Source: Pseudomonas vanderleydeniana (GTDB lineage: Bacteria; Pseudomonadota; Gammaproteobacteria; Pseudomonadales; Pseudomonadaceae). From it: a DNA stretch of 64,000 bases. The notes below the pieces were generated by a model. It was not told the DNA's origin, made no database searches, and was given only the letters and a program-made list of their open reading frames with translations. Numbering within the stretch: position 1 is the first letter of the stretch; every line of letters begins with the position of its first letter. A program made the translations under genes and the position numbers. The stretch covers positions 4,204,001 to 4,268,000 of the forward strand of contig NZ_CP077093.1 of the NCBI RefSeq assembly GCF_014268755.2, in the 5' to 3' direction. This document shows positions 53,614-61,672 of this stretch, one piece after another.

Positions 53614-54921
53614 ATGAACACATCACGCTGTCTCACCCTGCTGTTGCTTGGGCTGGCCAGCCTGCCAGCCCTGGCCCGCGAACAGGCCATGCTGTCGACG
53701 CAGGCCAGCAACCTCAATTGCCAACCACCCAGCACCGCGCCGAACGCCACGGCCAGCCAGGAGCTGTTCGATCAATACAGCTGGCAGCTGTTCATCGCCA
53801 TGAACTGGCCCGCCCAGGCGGGACAGCGCGGTACGCCCGACTGCGCCCGGCAACCCGGGGACCCTGGCTACACCGTCTGGCAGACCTACAAGACCGTGGA
53901 GGAAACCTTTCTGCCACAGGGCGTTAATCCAGGGCCGTGGAACACCCCGCTGGTCAGCAAGAGCCTGGGCATCATCAATATCGCCGCGCTGAAAAACAGC
54001 AGTGCGGTCCAGGCGGTCGACCAGGCCGTCGGCGGCTGGCTGATCGACCAGGCCGGCAATCCGACCTACTACGATATTTCAGTCAACGAGCCTTCCTACA
54101 ACTACATCGTCGCCAACCACCTCTATAACGCCGATATCGTTTCCAAGGCCAACCACATCAACTTCCCCAATGGGGTCATCGAGATCAAGTCGAGCTGGCG
54201 CATCCTGCCTCCCGGCGTCAACGCCAGTCGCTACCTGACCCGGCTCGCGCAAGTGGCCACGTTCAACGACCAGGGCCAGCGCACCGGTGCCACCGAGGCC
54301 TACCTGGGGCTGGTGGGCCTGCACATCATCACCAAGGTGAACGGCTATCCACAATGGATCTGGTCGACCTTCGAACAGATCGACAACGTTCCGCCCAAGG
54401 TGCAGGTGAACGGCCAGTGGGTCGACCAGCCGGCACCCGGCATGGCCTATTCCTACTTCAACCCCAATGCACCGGCCGCCACGCTCAACCAGTCGCCCTG
54501 CGACTGGCAAACCCAGGGCACCCAGATGGTCTGCGTGCCCAAACCCGGCACCACTTTCCAGACCCCCAACCCGCTGAACCGGTTCACTGCAATCGCCGAA
54601 GTGACCAACGGCGTGAACAGCCAATACCGCAGCAACCCGGACCTGCAAAGAAGCGTGTTGAAGTACTACCAGCTGATTACCACCCAGCGTCCGTTGATGC
54701 CGAACAACCCCAGCAACCCGCTGGGCCAGCCAACACCCGCGCTCTCGGCCAACGTGACGATGGAGAGCTATATCCAGCCCAACAGCAGTTGCATGAACTG
54801 CCACTCCATGGCGACGCCGGTCAAGAGCATCTACAAGTCCGACTTCTCCTACGTTTTCAAATTCGCCCAGGCACCGGCCGGCAAAACCACCCCGGATCAA
54901 ACCCACAAGGACGAGGAATAG
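53614..54921 (+). CDS. exported c-type-haem protein B of the ebo-linked set
   Basis: 435 residues: signal peptide ending LPALA, body with QLFIAMNWPAQAG, VWQTYKTVEETFLPQGVNPG and IEIKSSWRILPPG, and near the C-terminus Cys393-Met-Asn-Cys396-His397. Paralogue of the protein at 49041. One covalently bound haem in the periplasm is expected; the Met inside CMNCH is not likely to be the axial ligand. Followed after 3 bp by the second VioB-like gene, as copy A is followed by the first. Confidence 0.78.
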   Translation: MNTSRCLTLLLLGLASLPALAREQAMLSTQASNLNCQPPSTAPNATASQELFDQYSWQLFIAMNWPAQAGQRGTPDCARQPGDPGYTVWQTYKTVEETFLPQGVNPGPWNTPLVSKSLGIINIAALKNSSAVQAVDQAVGGWLIDQAGNPTYYDISVNEPSYNYIVANHLYNADIVSKANHINFPNGVIEIKSSWRILPPGVNASRYLTRLAQVATFNDQGQRTGATEAYLGLVGLHIITKVNGYPQWIWSTFEQIDNVPPKVQVNGQWVDQPAPGMAYSYFNPNAPAATLNQSPCDWQTQGTQMVCVPKPGTTFQTPNPLNRFTAIAEVTNGVNSQYRSNPDLQRSVLKYYQLITTQRPLMPNNPSNPLGQPTPALSANVTMESYIQPNSSCMNCHSMATPVKSIYKSDFSYVFKFAQAPAGKTTPDQTHKDEE

Positions 54922-54924
54922 ATC

Positions 54925-56733
54925 ATGAGCATTCTGAACGGGCCACGCCTGAATTTCTGGGGCGGCATCCGCACGGATGTCAGCGTGCCGAACAACTCCC
55001 CCACCATCCCCTACAACGGCAATCCCGACTGGCCGATCTTCGACCTGACCACCTCGACCCTGGCACCGGGTGCGCAGTCCTACAGCGACGATCAGTTGAA
55101 CGACATACTCAACGCCCCCAACGGCAACTACTACACCGCCGGCGGCTGGAATCACTATGGGCAGCACGTGGTCGACATGCAGAACGCCCTGATCAGTTCC
55201 CAAGGGGCTGCCGGCCATGTCAGCACCACCGGCGACCTGGTGGGACAGCCGGTCTACCTGCTGGGATCGGTGGACCCGCTGAGCGGACAAGGCCCCGTTT
55301 CCGGGCCGATGATGGTGGACCTGGACCCCACCGCTTCGACGACCACCCAGATCTTCGTCGGCGGCCTGCAAATCGGCGGCAACGACAATGTCCAGTTGCT
55401 GATCCACAACAATACCGTGTGCAGCAGTTTCGACGTTACCGGGCGAGTCCTGGAGCCCAGGAAGATGGACGCCCCCGGTTCCTTCCATGCCAGCGGTACC
55501 TTTCAGTTGACCTTTCCCCTGAGCAGCATCGTCAGTTGGAACCAGAACAGCGTTGGCCTGCGCTCGATCATCCAGGCACCGGGAGCGACCGGGATCGTCC
55601 TGCGTTTCGTCATGTTCGAAATGTGCCCGACCATGACCACCGAGCAACTGGATGCCGACTACGCCGCCGGCAGATACACCCCCAACCCGAGCATTGGCCG
55701 GGTGATCGGCACACTGGCCCCGGCTTTCGCCAACGAACCGCTGATCTGCCCGCCGGGTCGGCAGCTGGTCAACCAGGGTACGGGGAATGCCGGTTACGCC
55801 GACCTGGGCAACAGCGGGACCCTGAGCATCGACATGGTCAACGTGATCCCGAAGCAAACCTTCAGGGCGGTGCGCGACGATATCACCAGCCCTATCGGCC
55901 CCAACGCCAACTACGGCCCCGTCACCATCAGCGCGGGCAACACGGCCCTGACCACCCTCGACCCGACCAGCAGCCCCCTGGTCGACTACTACGTATATGG
56001 CGGTATCGTCGATCTGCCCCTGAGTACCAGCCAACAGCAGGCGGTGCGGACCACGGCATTGGCCATCAATGCCCCTGGCAAGGTTGCCGGGACCACGCTC
56101 CAGGCCATCGAGTCGACCTATCGGGTCTATGCCGACCAGCGTAACGTCTACCTGGAAGACTATCCCAATGGCCTGTCGATCACCTTGCAGGTCCGGTACC
56201 TGGGTGGCCCGGTGCCCAGCGCTACCGAAATCGACCTGCAGGCAGCGGCGCCCGCCCTGTACGATGAGCCGCAATACTGGGACTTCATCGACTTCCCCGC
56301 CTCACTGACCCTCAACCCCGGCCAGCTCTCCATCAGTGTCCCCGTCAGCGTCAAACCGGGCACTGCCGCGCAGGCGGGTTTCGTCGCGCTGACCTGTACC
56401 GCCAAGGGCCTTGCGAGCAGCGGTTACTTCACCAACTTCCGCAAATACGCCCAGACCGACTTCGGCATCCCCAAGGGTACCGTCATCACCTGGCCGCTGA
56501 TGTACCCCAACGTCCTGCGTTTTCACTACCTGGCCTTCCCCGCCATGTCGCGCTATGTCCCGCTGAACCAGCCCGACGCGGTCATGGCGGCGAAAAACCC
56601 GATCCTCGCCCGGACCTCGGATGCCTACAAGGGCACCACCCTGTTCATGCCCGTGGTGCGGTCGATGTCACCCTGCCAACGGGCACTGCTGCGGGCCTAT
56701 CTCACCGGTGAGCCGTGGCAACCGCCACAGTGA
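54925..56733 (+). CDS. VioB/RebD N-terminal-half-like protein B
   Basis: 602 residues, no signal peptide. It is colinear with the first ~430 residues of VioB over its whole length: MSILNGPRLNFWGG at the start; MVDLDPTASTTTQIFVGGLQ for VDSDPTRRDAAQIYAGQF; GIVLRFVMFEMCP for GLTVQYALFNMSTP; GGIVDLPL for HGIVDLPL; RNVYLEDYPNG for SNLYLEAPDRR; and a C-terminal YLAFPAMSRYVPLN plus LFMPVVRSMSPCQRALLRAY. It ends where the ferritin-like domain of VioB would begin. Paralogue of the 798-residue protein. Probably cytosolic, and partner of haem protein B. Confidence 0.8.
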   Translation: MSILNGPRLNFWGGIRTDVSVPNNSPTIPYNGNPDWPIFDLTTSTLAPGAQSYSDDQLNDILNAPNGNYYTAGGWNHYGQHVVDMQNALISSQGAAGHVSTTGDLVGQPVYLLGSVDPLSGQGPVSGPMMVDLDPTASTTTQIFVGGLQIGGNDNVQLLIHNNTVCSSFDVTGRVLEPRKMDAPGSFHASGTFQLTFPLSSIVSWNQNSVGLRSIIQAPGATGIVLRFVMFEMCPTMTTEQLDADYAAGRYTPNPSIGRVIGTLAPAFANEPLICPPGRQLVNQGTGNAGYADLGNSGTLSIDMVNVIPKQTFRAVRDDITSPIGPNANYGPVTISAGNTALTTLDPTSSPLVDYYVYGGIVDLPLSTSQQQAVRTTALAINAPGKVAGTTLQAIESTYRVYADQRNVYLEDYPNGLSITLQVRYLGGPVPSATEIDLQAAAPALYDEPQYWDFIDFPASLTLNPGQLSISVPVSVKPGTAAQAGFVALTCTAKGLASSGYFTNFRKYAQTDFGIPKGTVITWPLMYPNVLRFHYLAFPAMSRYVPLNQPDAVMAAKNPILARTSDAYKGTTLFMPVVRSMSPCQRALLRAYLTGEPWQPPQ

Positions 56734-56765
56734 TCCAGCCGCCCTTTTCCATGGAGAGAACGCCT

Positions 56766-57824
56766 ATGCCCATTCATGTTCCCACGCACCCCGGCGAAAA
56801 CCTGCGCCGGGGAACCATCATCGCCGAAGGGCTGCTGAACCCTCGTGGCCTGTGCCTGCTCGACAACGGCAGCCTGCTGCTGGTCGAGGCCGGTTCCGGC
56901 CTGCCGGACCAACCCTTCAGCGGCCGTATCAGTCGACTGCTGCCCGACCCACGCCACCCCGGCGGCTACCTGCCGCGCGAAACCCTGGCCGAAGGCTATC
57001 GCTCGATGAACATGCAGGCACGCATGCTGCGCGACGAGATCATGGGCCTGTCCGATGTCGCTCGGGGTGGCGATCGCTGCCTGGTCAGCCTGACCGACTA
57101 CGTCGAGGGCTCCAAGCTGTTCGACCTGCAATACAACCCACCGGAACCGGTGTTCCATGCCCGTGGCAACCTCAACGCCCTGTGTTATCACCCGACTCGG
57201 CGCAGTTGGCTGGCGGTCAAGCCGGATACCAACCAACTGGTCGAATTCACCCCGGAACACGGCGAACAGGTGCTGGTCGACCTGCCCGACCTCGACCAGG
57301 GCCAGGATGCCGTACCGGTGACGCTGGTCCATGAACCGGCCTGCGACGCCGTGCTGATCAGCCTGTTCTCCGGTGAACTGCACAGCTCGCCGCAGAATCG
57401 CGGCATCGACTTTGCCGACAAGGCCGGCCAGGTCATTCGGGTCTGGCTGGACAATGGCCAGGTCGAGCCCGTCATCACCGGGCTGCAACTGCCCACCGGC
57501 CTGGCACTGACGCCAGCTGGCGACCTGTTGGTGCTCGAGCTTTGCGAACGCCTGCTGGAGCCGCTGTACCCGGACTGGACGGATGAGACCCGCCATGGTG
57601 GTTTCCAGCGCTTCAGCGGTCGCTTGCTCAGTTGCAACCTGCAGGCCGCGACGGTCACCGTACTCGCCCGCCAGCTCGATACCCCCTCCAACCTGTGCGT
57701 AGTGCCGGGGGCGGTGATCGTCAGCGAGGGCATGGGACTGTCCGGTCGTTCGCTGCCGACCCCGGACCACGGTACTGTCCCCTTGACCGGCCGACTGCGG
57801 CGCCTGCCGCTCGATGAGTCATGA
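56766..57824 (+). CDS. beta-propeller (SMP-30/NHL-like, ScyD/ScyE-type) protein
   Basis: 352 residues from ATG 56766 (56751 also possible; both follow GGAGAG). The opening GTIIAEGLLNPRGLCLLDNG and LLLVEAGSG is the first blade signature of NHL/SMP-30-like propellers and resembles ScyD/ScyE proteins of the scytonemin locus. Further blades: GNLNALCYHPT, GLQLPTGLALTPAGDLLVLE. I see no signal peptide. Last gene of the ebo operon, 19 bases after the last VioB-like stop region and just before a strong terminator. The ScyD/E link is a resemblance, not proof. Confidence 0.72.
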   Translation: MPIHVPTHPGENLRRGTIIAEGLLNPRGLCLLDNGSLLLVEAGSGLPDQPFSGRISRLLPDPRHPGGYLPRETLAEGYRSMNMQARMLRDEIMGLSDVARGGDRCLVSLTDYVEGSKLFDLQYNPPEPVFHARGNLNALCYHPTRRSWLAVKPDTNQLVEFTPEHGEQVLVDLPDLDQGQDAVPVTLVHEPACDAVLISLFSGELHSSPQNRGIDFADKAGQVIRVWLDNGQVEPVITGLQLPTGLALTPAGDLLVLELCERLLEPLYPDWTDETRHGGFQRFSGRLLSCNLQAATVTVLARQLDTPSNLCVVPGAVIVSEGMGLSGRSLPTPDHGTVPLTGRLRRLPLDES

Positions 57825-57866
57825 CGCCCCCTGCAGGCGGGGCCGAACACCGATCCGCCGCCTCCA

Positions 57867-57902
57867 GGTTGGGGCCGACAACACGGCCCCAACCTAATTT
57901 TT
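57867..57902 (+). terminator. terminator of the extended ebo operon
   Basis: Perfect 11-bp stem GGTTGGGGCCG / CGGCCCCAACC with loop ACAACA, followed by TAATTTTT. It closes the unit that begins at 41943; no other terminator-like structure is seen between the genes. Confidence 0.95.
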
Positions 57903-57969
57903 CAATCGCCCCCATTGGTTTTTCGATTTGCCCCCGCCTGGCACGCAATGGCCTAATTGGAGCTTTGTC

Positions 57970-59175
57970 ATGGAAGGCTCCCACATGGAAAACGTTAGAG
58001 CTTCAAGCGCTCATGCCGTCTGGCTGATGATCAGCGTGATACTGGTCGCGCTCAACCTGCGACCCTCGATGGCCGCTGTCGGGCCGCTGCTTTCGGCGAT
58101 TCGCGGCGATATCCCACTCAGCTTCAGTGCTGCCGCCCTGCTGACCATGCTGCCGGTCATGGCCATGGGCCTGGCGATGTTTCTCGGCATGCGCCTGGCG
58201 CTGCGCTTCGGTGAACACCGCACCATCGTCGTGTCGCTGCTGGTGATCGGCCTGGCGACCGCTTCGCGCCTGTACCTGAACAGCACCGCCGAACTGATCC
58301 TCAGTGCGGTCCTGGCCGGCCTCGGGATCGCCCTGATTCAGGCGGTGATGCCGGCGCTGATCAAGTCACGCTTCAGCCACAACGTGTCGCTGTTCATGGG
58401 CGTGTATGTCACCTCGATCATGGGGGGCGCCGCAGTCGCCGCGTCGTTCTCACCCTTCGTGCTGGCCCAGACCGGCAGTTGGCGGATCAGCCTGGCGATC
58501 TGGGCCGCGCTGGCCCTGGTCGGGCTGATCTTCTGGTACGCCCAGCGCTCGGCGGTACCGGTGCTACCGCCCGCACCGGGCAACACCCGGCGCGAATCGT
58601 TCGTCAGCAACTCGCGGGCCTGGCTGCTGGCGATTTTCTTCGGCCTCGGCACCGCCTCCTACACCTGCGTACTGGCCTGGCTGGCCCCCTACTACGTGGA
58701 AAAAGGCTGGAGTGAACAGAGCGCCGGCCTGCTGCTGGGCCTGTTGACCGCCATGGAAGTGGTATCCGGCCTGGTCACGCCGGCGCTGGCCAACCGCAGC
58801 CAGGATCGACGGCTGGTGCTGGCCGTGCTGCTGGGCCTGATCATTGCCGGCTTCTGCGGCCTGATTCTCAGCCCGCAACACTTCACCCTGCTCTGGCCAT
58901 GCCTGCTGGGCCTGGGTATCGGCGGCCTGTTCCCGATGAGCCTGATCGTCTCCCTCGATCACCTGGAAGACCCTCGTCGCGCCGGTGGCCTGACCGCCTT
59001 CGTGCAAGGCATCGGCTACCTGATCGCGGGGCTGTCACCCCTGATCGCCGGGGTGATCCGCGACCAGCTGGGCAGTTTCGAGTGGGCCTGGTGGTCGCTG
59101 ACCGCCGTGATGGCGGTGATGATCCTGATGGTGCTGCGGTTCAACCCCAAGCATTACGCCCAGCACATCCAGTAA
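57970..59175 (+). CDS. MFS transporter of the CynX/NimT type
   Basis: 401 residues, twelve helices. ALNLRPSMAAVGPLLSAI at helix 1 and the GVYVTSIMGGAAVAA and GIGGLFPMSLIVSLD motifs are typical of the CynX/NimT (cyanate/2-nitroimidazole) family. GGAG lies 7 bp before ATG 57970. The substrate is unknown; although cynS is in the window, it is 43 kb away. The EamA gene follows after 164 bp. Confidence 0.88.
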   Translation: MEGSHMENVRASSAHAVWLMISVILVALNLRPSMAAVGPLLSAIRGDIPLSFSAAALLTMLPVMAMGLAMFLGMRLALRFGEHRTIVVSLLVIGLATASRLYLNSTAELILSAVLAGLGIALIQAVMPALIKSRFSHNVSLFMGVYVTSIMGGAAVAASFSPFVLAQTGSWRISLAIWAALALVGLIFWYAQRSAVPVLPPAPGNTRRESFVSNSRAWLLAIFFGLGTASYTCVLAWLAPYYVEKGWSEQSAGLLLGLLTAMEVVSGLVTPALANRSQDRRLVLAVLLGLIIAGFCGLILSPQHFTLLWPCLLGLGIGGLFPMSLIVSLDHLEDPRRAGGLTAFVQGIGYLIAGLSPLIAGVIRDQLGSFEWAWWSLTAVMAVMILMVLRFNPKHYAQHIQ

Positions 59176-59339
59176 CCATCGGCGGCCCTTTCCAGCTCTC
59201 CCGCCAGGCCGCCCGGCCTGGCTCGAAAGGGCCGCCTCCTCTTCCGAACCCCCAATGCCCTGCCCCATGCGTGTACGCACACCGTCTGGTGCGGGTACCC
59301 GCCTGCCTGGGCCACACACTCCCCGTACTGGAGACGCTC

Positions 59340-60251
59340 ATGAAACACGTCAGTTTCGCTGCCGCTCATGCCGGCATGCTGGTCTGGGCGCTGCTGATCG
59401 CCGCGTCGTTCTTCGCTGCCGCCAAGGTCGGCCAATCGATTGATCCGATCCTGCTGACCGGGCTGCGCCTGCTGTTCTCAGCCCTGGTGTTCCTGCCGCT
59501 GCTGCTTCTGAACAACAACTCCCCGCTGACGGCCAGGGGCCTGCTGGCCCATGCGGTGCTCGGCCTGCTGCTGGCGACGTATTTCGGTTCATTGTTCGAG
59601 GCCCTGCGCTATACCTCCGCGGTCAATACCGCCACGCTGTACACGCTGGTACCGCTGATGACCCTGGGTTTCGAGGCCCTGCTGCAACCCAGCGCCAGCC
59701 TCAAGACCCGCGTACTGCCGATGACACTCGCCGCCGTCGGTGCCGTACTGCTGATTCTCAAGGGGAGCGCCCCGGACGAGTTGCCCGCGCAATATCCGGT
59801 GGTGGTGTTCGGTATCGGCTGCCTGGCAATGGCGCTCTATTCGCCGGTGAGCCAACGCTTCAAGGTCAAGGTGCTCAAGGGACGCGACCCGGTGGCGATG
59901 ACCTTCTGGAACATGCTGTTCGGCGCGGTGTTCCTGCTGGCGTTCTGTCTGTTCAGTGGCGGCTGGCGCAGTGGCGCGCTGCTGACGGGACGGGATCTGT
60001 TCTGGCTGGCCTACCTGGCGCTGTTTGGCACCCTGGCGACCTTCTGGCTGCTGCACCGGGCCATCGGGGTGATCGAGTCCTCGACGGTGGTGTCCTACGT
60101 GTACCTGAATACGTTGTTCGTGACCGTGTACCACTGGCTCTGGCTCAGCCAGCAACCGACGCTGTTGGAAGCCGTCGGTGCCGTGATGGTGGCGATCGGT
60201 ATCGCCACCCTGGTAATGGGTAGCCGTAACGCCAGGCCTGCTATGGCCTGA
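59340..60251 (+). CDS. EamA/DMT-family transporter
   Basis: 303 residues, ten helices in two EamA repeats (LLTGLRLLFSALVFLPLLLL in repeat 1, VIESSTVVSYVYLNTLFVTV in repeat 2). ATG 59340 follows GGAGACGCTC. A probable exporter of an amino-acid-like metabolite. It is convergent, 3 bp apart, with the amidase/aminotransferase operon, which could make or break down its substrate. Confidence 0.9.
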   Translation: MKHVSFAAAHAGMLVWALLIAASFFAAAKVGQSIDPILLTGLRLLFSALVFLPLLLLNNNSPLTARGLLAHAVLGLLLATYFGSLFEALRYTSAVNTATLYTLVPLMTLGFEALLQPSASLKTRVLPMTLAAVGAVLLILKGSAPDELPAQYPVVVFGIGCLAMALYSPVSQRFKVKVLKGRDPVAMTFWNMLFGAVFLLAFCLFSGGWRSGALLTGRDLFWLAYLALFGTLATFWLLHRAIGVIESSTVVSYVYLNTLFVTVYHWLWLSQQPTLLEAVGAVMVAIGIATLVMGSRNARPAMA

Positions 60252-60254
60252 GCC

Positions 60255-61670
60255 TCAGCGACCCGCCGGGCCTCGGGGATTCACCGGGGTCCAGCGTTCC
60301 AACTGGCGTTCGAGGAATGCCGCAACGGCGAGCAGACGTTCCTCCTGCCAGTGTGGCCCGACCAGCTGGATACCGATCGGCAAACCGCTGTCCGGGTCAT
60401 GGCCGGCACGGATGACCACCGCCGGCGAACCCGACAGGCTGAACGGGAACACATAGGCATAACGGTCGCGGTCGGCCAGCGATTCGCCATGGGCGAAGGC
60501 CACGTCCGGGTACACCGGGCAGATGAACAGGTCATGCTCACTGAAGAACTTCGCCAACTGATAGCGGAAGGTATCGATGGCAATCCAGTCGCGCTTGAGC
60601 TCATCCACGCTCAGCTCCACCTGTTCGCTGCGTCGAACCAGCTCGGCGGTGGCCGGCGTGGAGTTCTGCTTGCCCATCGCCTGGAACAGGCGCTGCCAGC
60701 TACGCCCGGCATCCGCCCCGGTGATGAATACCCGCCAGAGGATATCGCAAGCCTCATCGAGCATCGGTGGAACCGCCGGGCTCACGTCCGCCACCACCCC
60801 CTGCAGGCACGCCTCGACACGCTGCAGCACGTTTTTCACCGCACGGCTGGCCTGCGTCCGGCTGGACGCCCAGGACAGCGCCACCCGCAGCTCGTTCAAG
60901 GGCTTGCCTTCGGCGAACGGCACATCGACCGTATCCGGGTCCTGGCCGTCGGCCCCGCTGATCAACGGCCCGAGCAATGCCAGGTCGTCGACGTAGCGGC
61001 CCATCACGCCAAACGCCGAAGTCAGGTGGAACAGCCCGGAACGGTCGTTGGGAAACTGCCCGGTCAACGGCACCCGGCCCTGGGTCAGCTTGAGCCCGCA
61101 GATGCCGTTGAAGTGCGCCGGAATACGCACGCTGCCGCAGGCGTCCGAGGCCAGCCCGGCCGGTGAACAACCCGCGGCAATCGCAGCCGCCTCACCGCCG
61201 CTGCTGCCACCGGCCGAACGTCCGGCGTCGTAGGGATTGAGGGTGCGACCATAAAGCAGGTTCTCGGTCTCGAACGCCATGCACAGCTCGGGGACGTTGG
61301 TGATGCCGAGAATGATCGCGCCGGCCTCACGTAGCCGCGCGACCACCGTGGCGTCCCGCTCACTCGGCTCCCCCAGCAATTCCTCCAGGCCACGCGACAT
61401 GCGAAAACCCCGCACATGGCAGACGTCCTTGATCGTCAGCGGCACGCCATGGAGCGGGCCCAGGAAAACGCCACGAGCCGCCAGTTCATCGGCTTCCCGC
61501 GCCTGGCGCCGCAATTCATCGATGGATTCGAGCTGAATCACGGCGTTGATCGCCTTGTTGCGCTCGGCCATGCGTTGCAGGTAGAACTCAAGCAGCTCGG
61601 TGCTGCTCAGCGCGCCACGGCGCAGCAGGCCCGCCATCTCGCGCAGGGTCAAGGTATCGGGGTTGAACAT
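60255..61670 (-). CDS. amidase (amidase-signature family)
   Basis: 471 residues. The Ser-cisSer-Lys triad is visible: Lys in PLTIKDV, cis-Ser in AGGSSGGEAAA and nucleophile Ser in DACGSVRIPA. It hydrolyses an amide to acid and ammonia; substrate unknown. ATG 61670 is used; an in-frame TTG at 61676 overlaps the aminotransferase stop. Third gene of the minus-strand operon after the two aminotransferases. Confidence 0.92.
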   Translation of the reverse strand: MFNPDTLTLREMAGLLRRGALSSTELLEFYLQRMAERNKAINAVIQLESIDELRRQAREADELAARGVFLGPLHGVPLTIKDVCHVRGFRMSRGLEELLGEPSERDATVVARLREAGAIILGITNVPELCMAFETENLLYGRTLNPYDAGRSAGGSSGGEAAAIAAGCSPAGLASDACGSVRIPAHFNGICGLKLTQGRVPLTGQFPNDRSGLFHLTSAFGVMGRYVDDLALLGPLISGADGQDPDTVDVPFAEGKPLNELRVALSWASSRTQASRAVKNVLQRVEACLQGVVADVSPAVPPMLDEACDILWRVFITGADAGRSWQRLFQAMGKQNSTPATAELVRRSEQVELSVDELKRDWIAIDTFRYQLAKFFSEHDLFICPVYPDVAFAHGESLADRDRYAYVFPFSLSGSPAVVIRAGHDPDSGLPIGIQLVGPHWQEERLLAVAAFLERQLERWTPVNPRGPAGR

Positions 61671-61672
61671 GC

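Noticed and set aside
54079..56274. Long open frame (731 codons) antisense to haem protein B and VioB-like protein B
   Set aside because: It is a mirror of GC-rich codon use in the plus-strand genes. Its product has low-complexity Gly/Val/Arg composition and no domain, while the plus strand shows signal peptide, haem motif and family similarity.
57970..59175. Assigning the MFS carrier as the cyanate transporter of the cyn genes
   Set aside because: The family also carries other substrates, and the gene lies 43 kb from cynTS in a different context; only the family name is justified.
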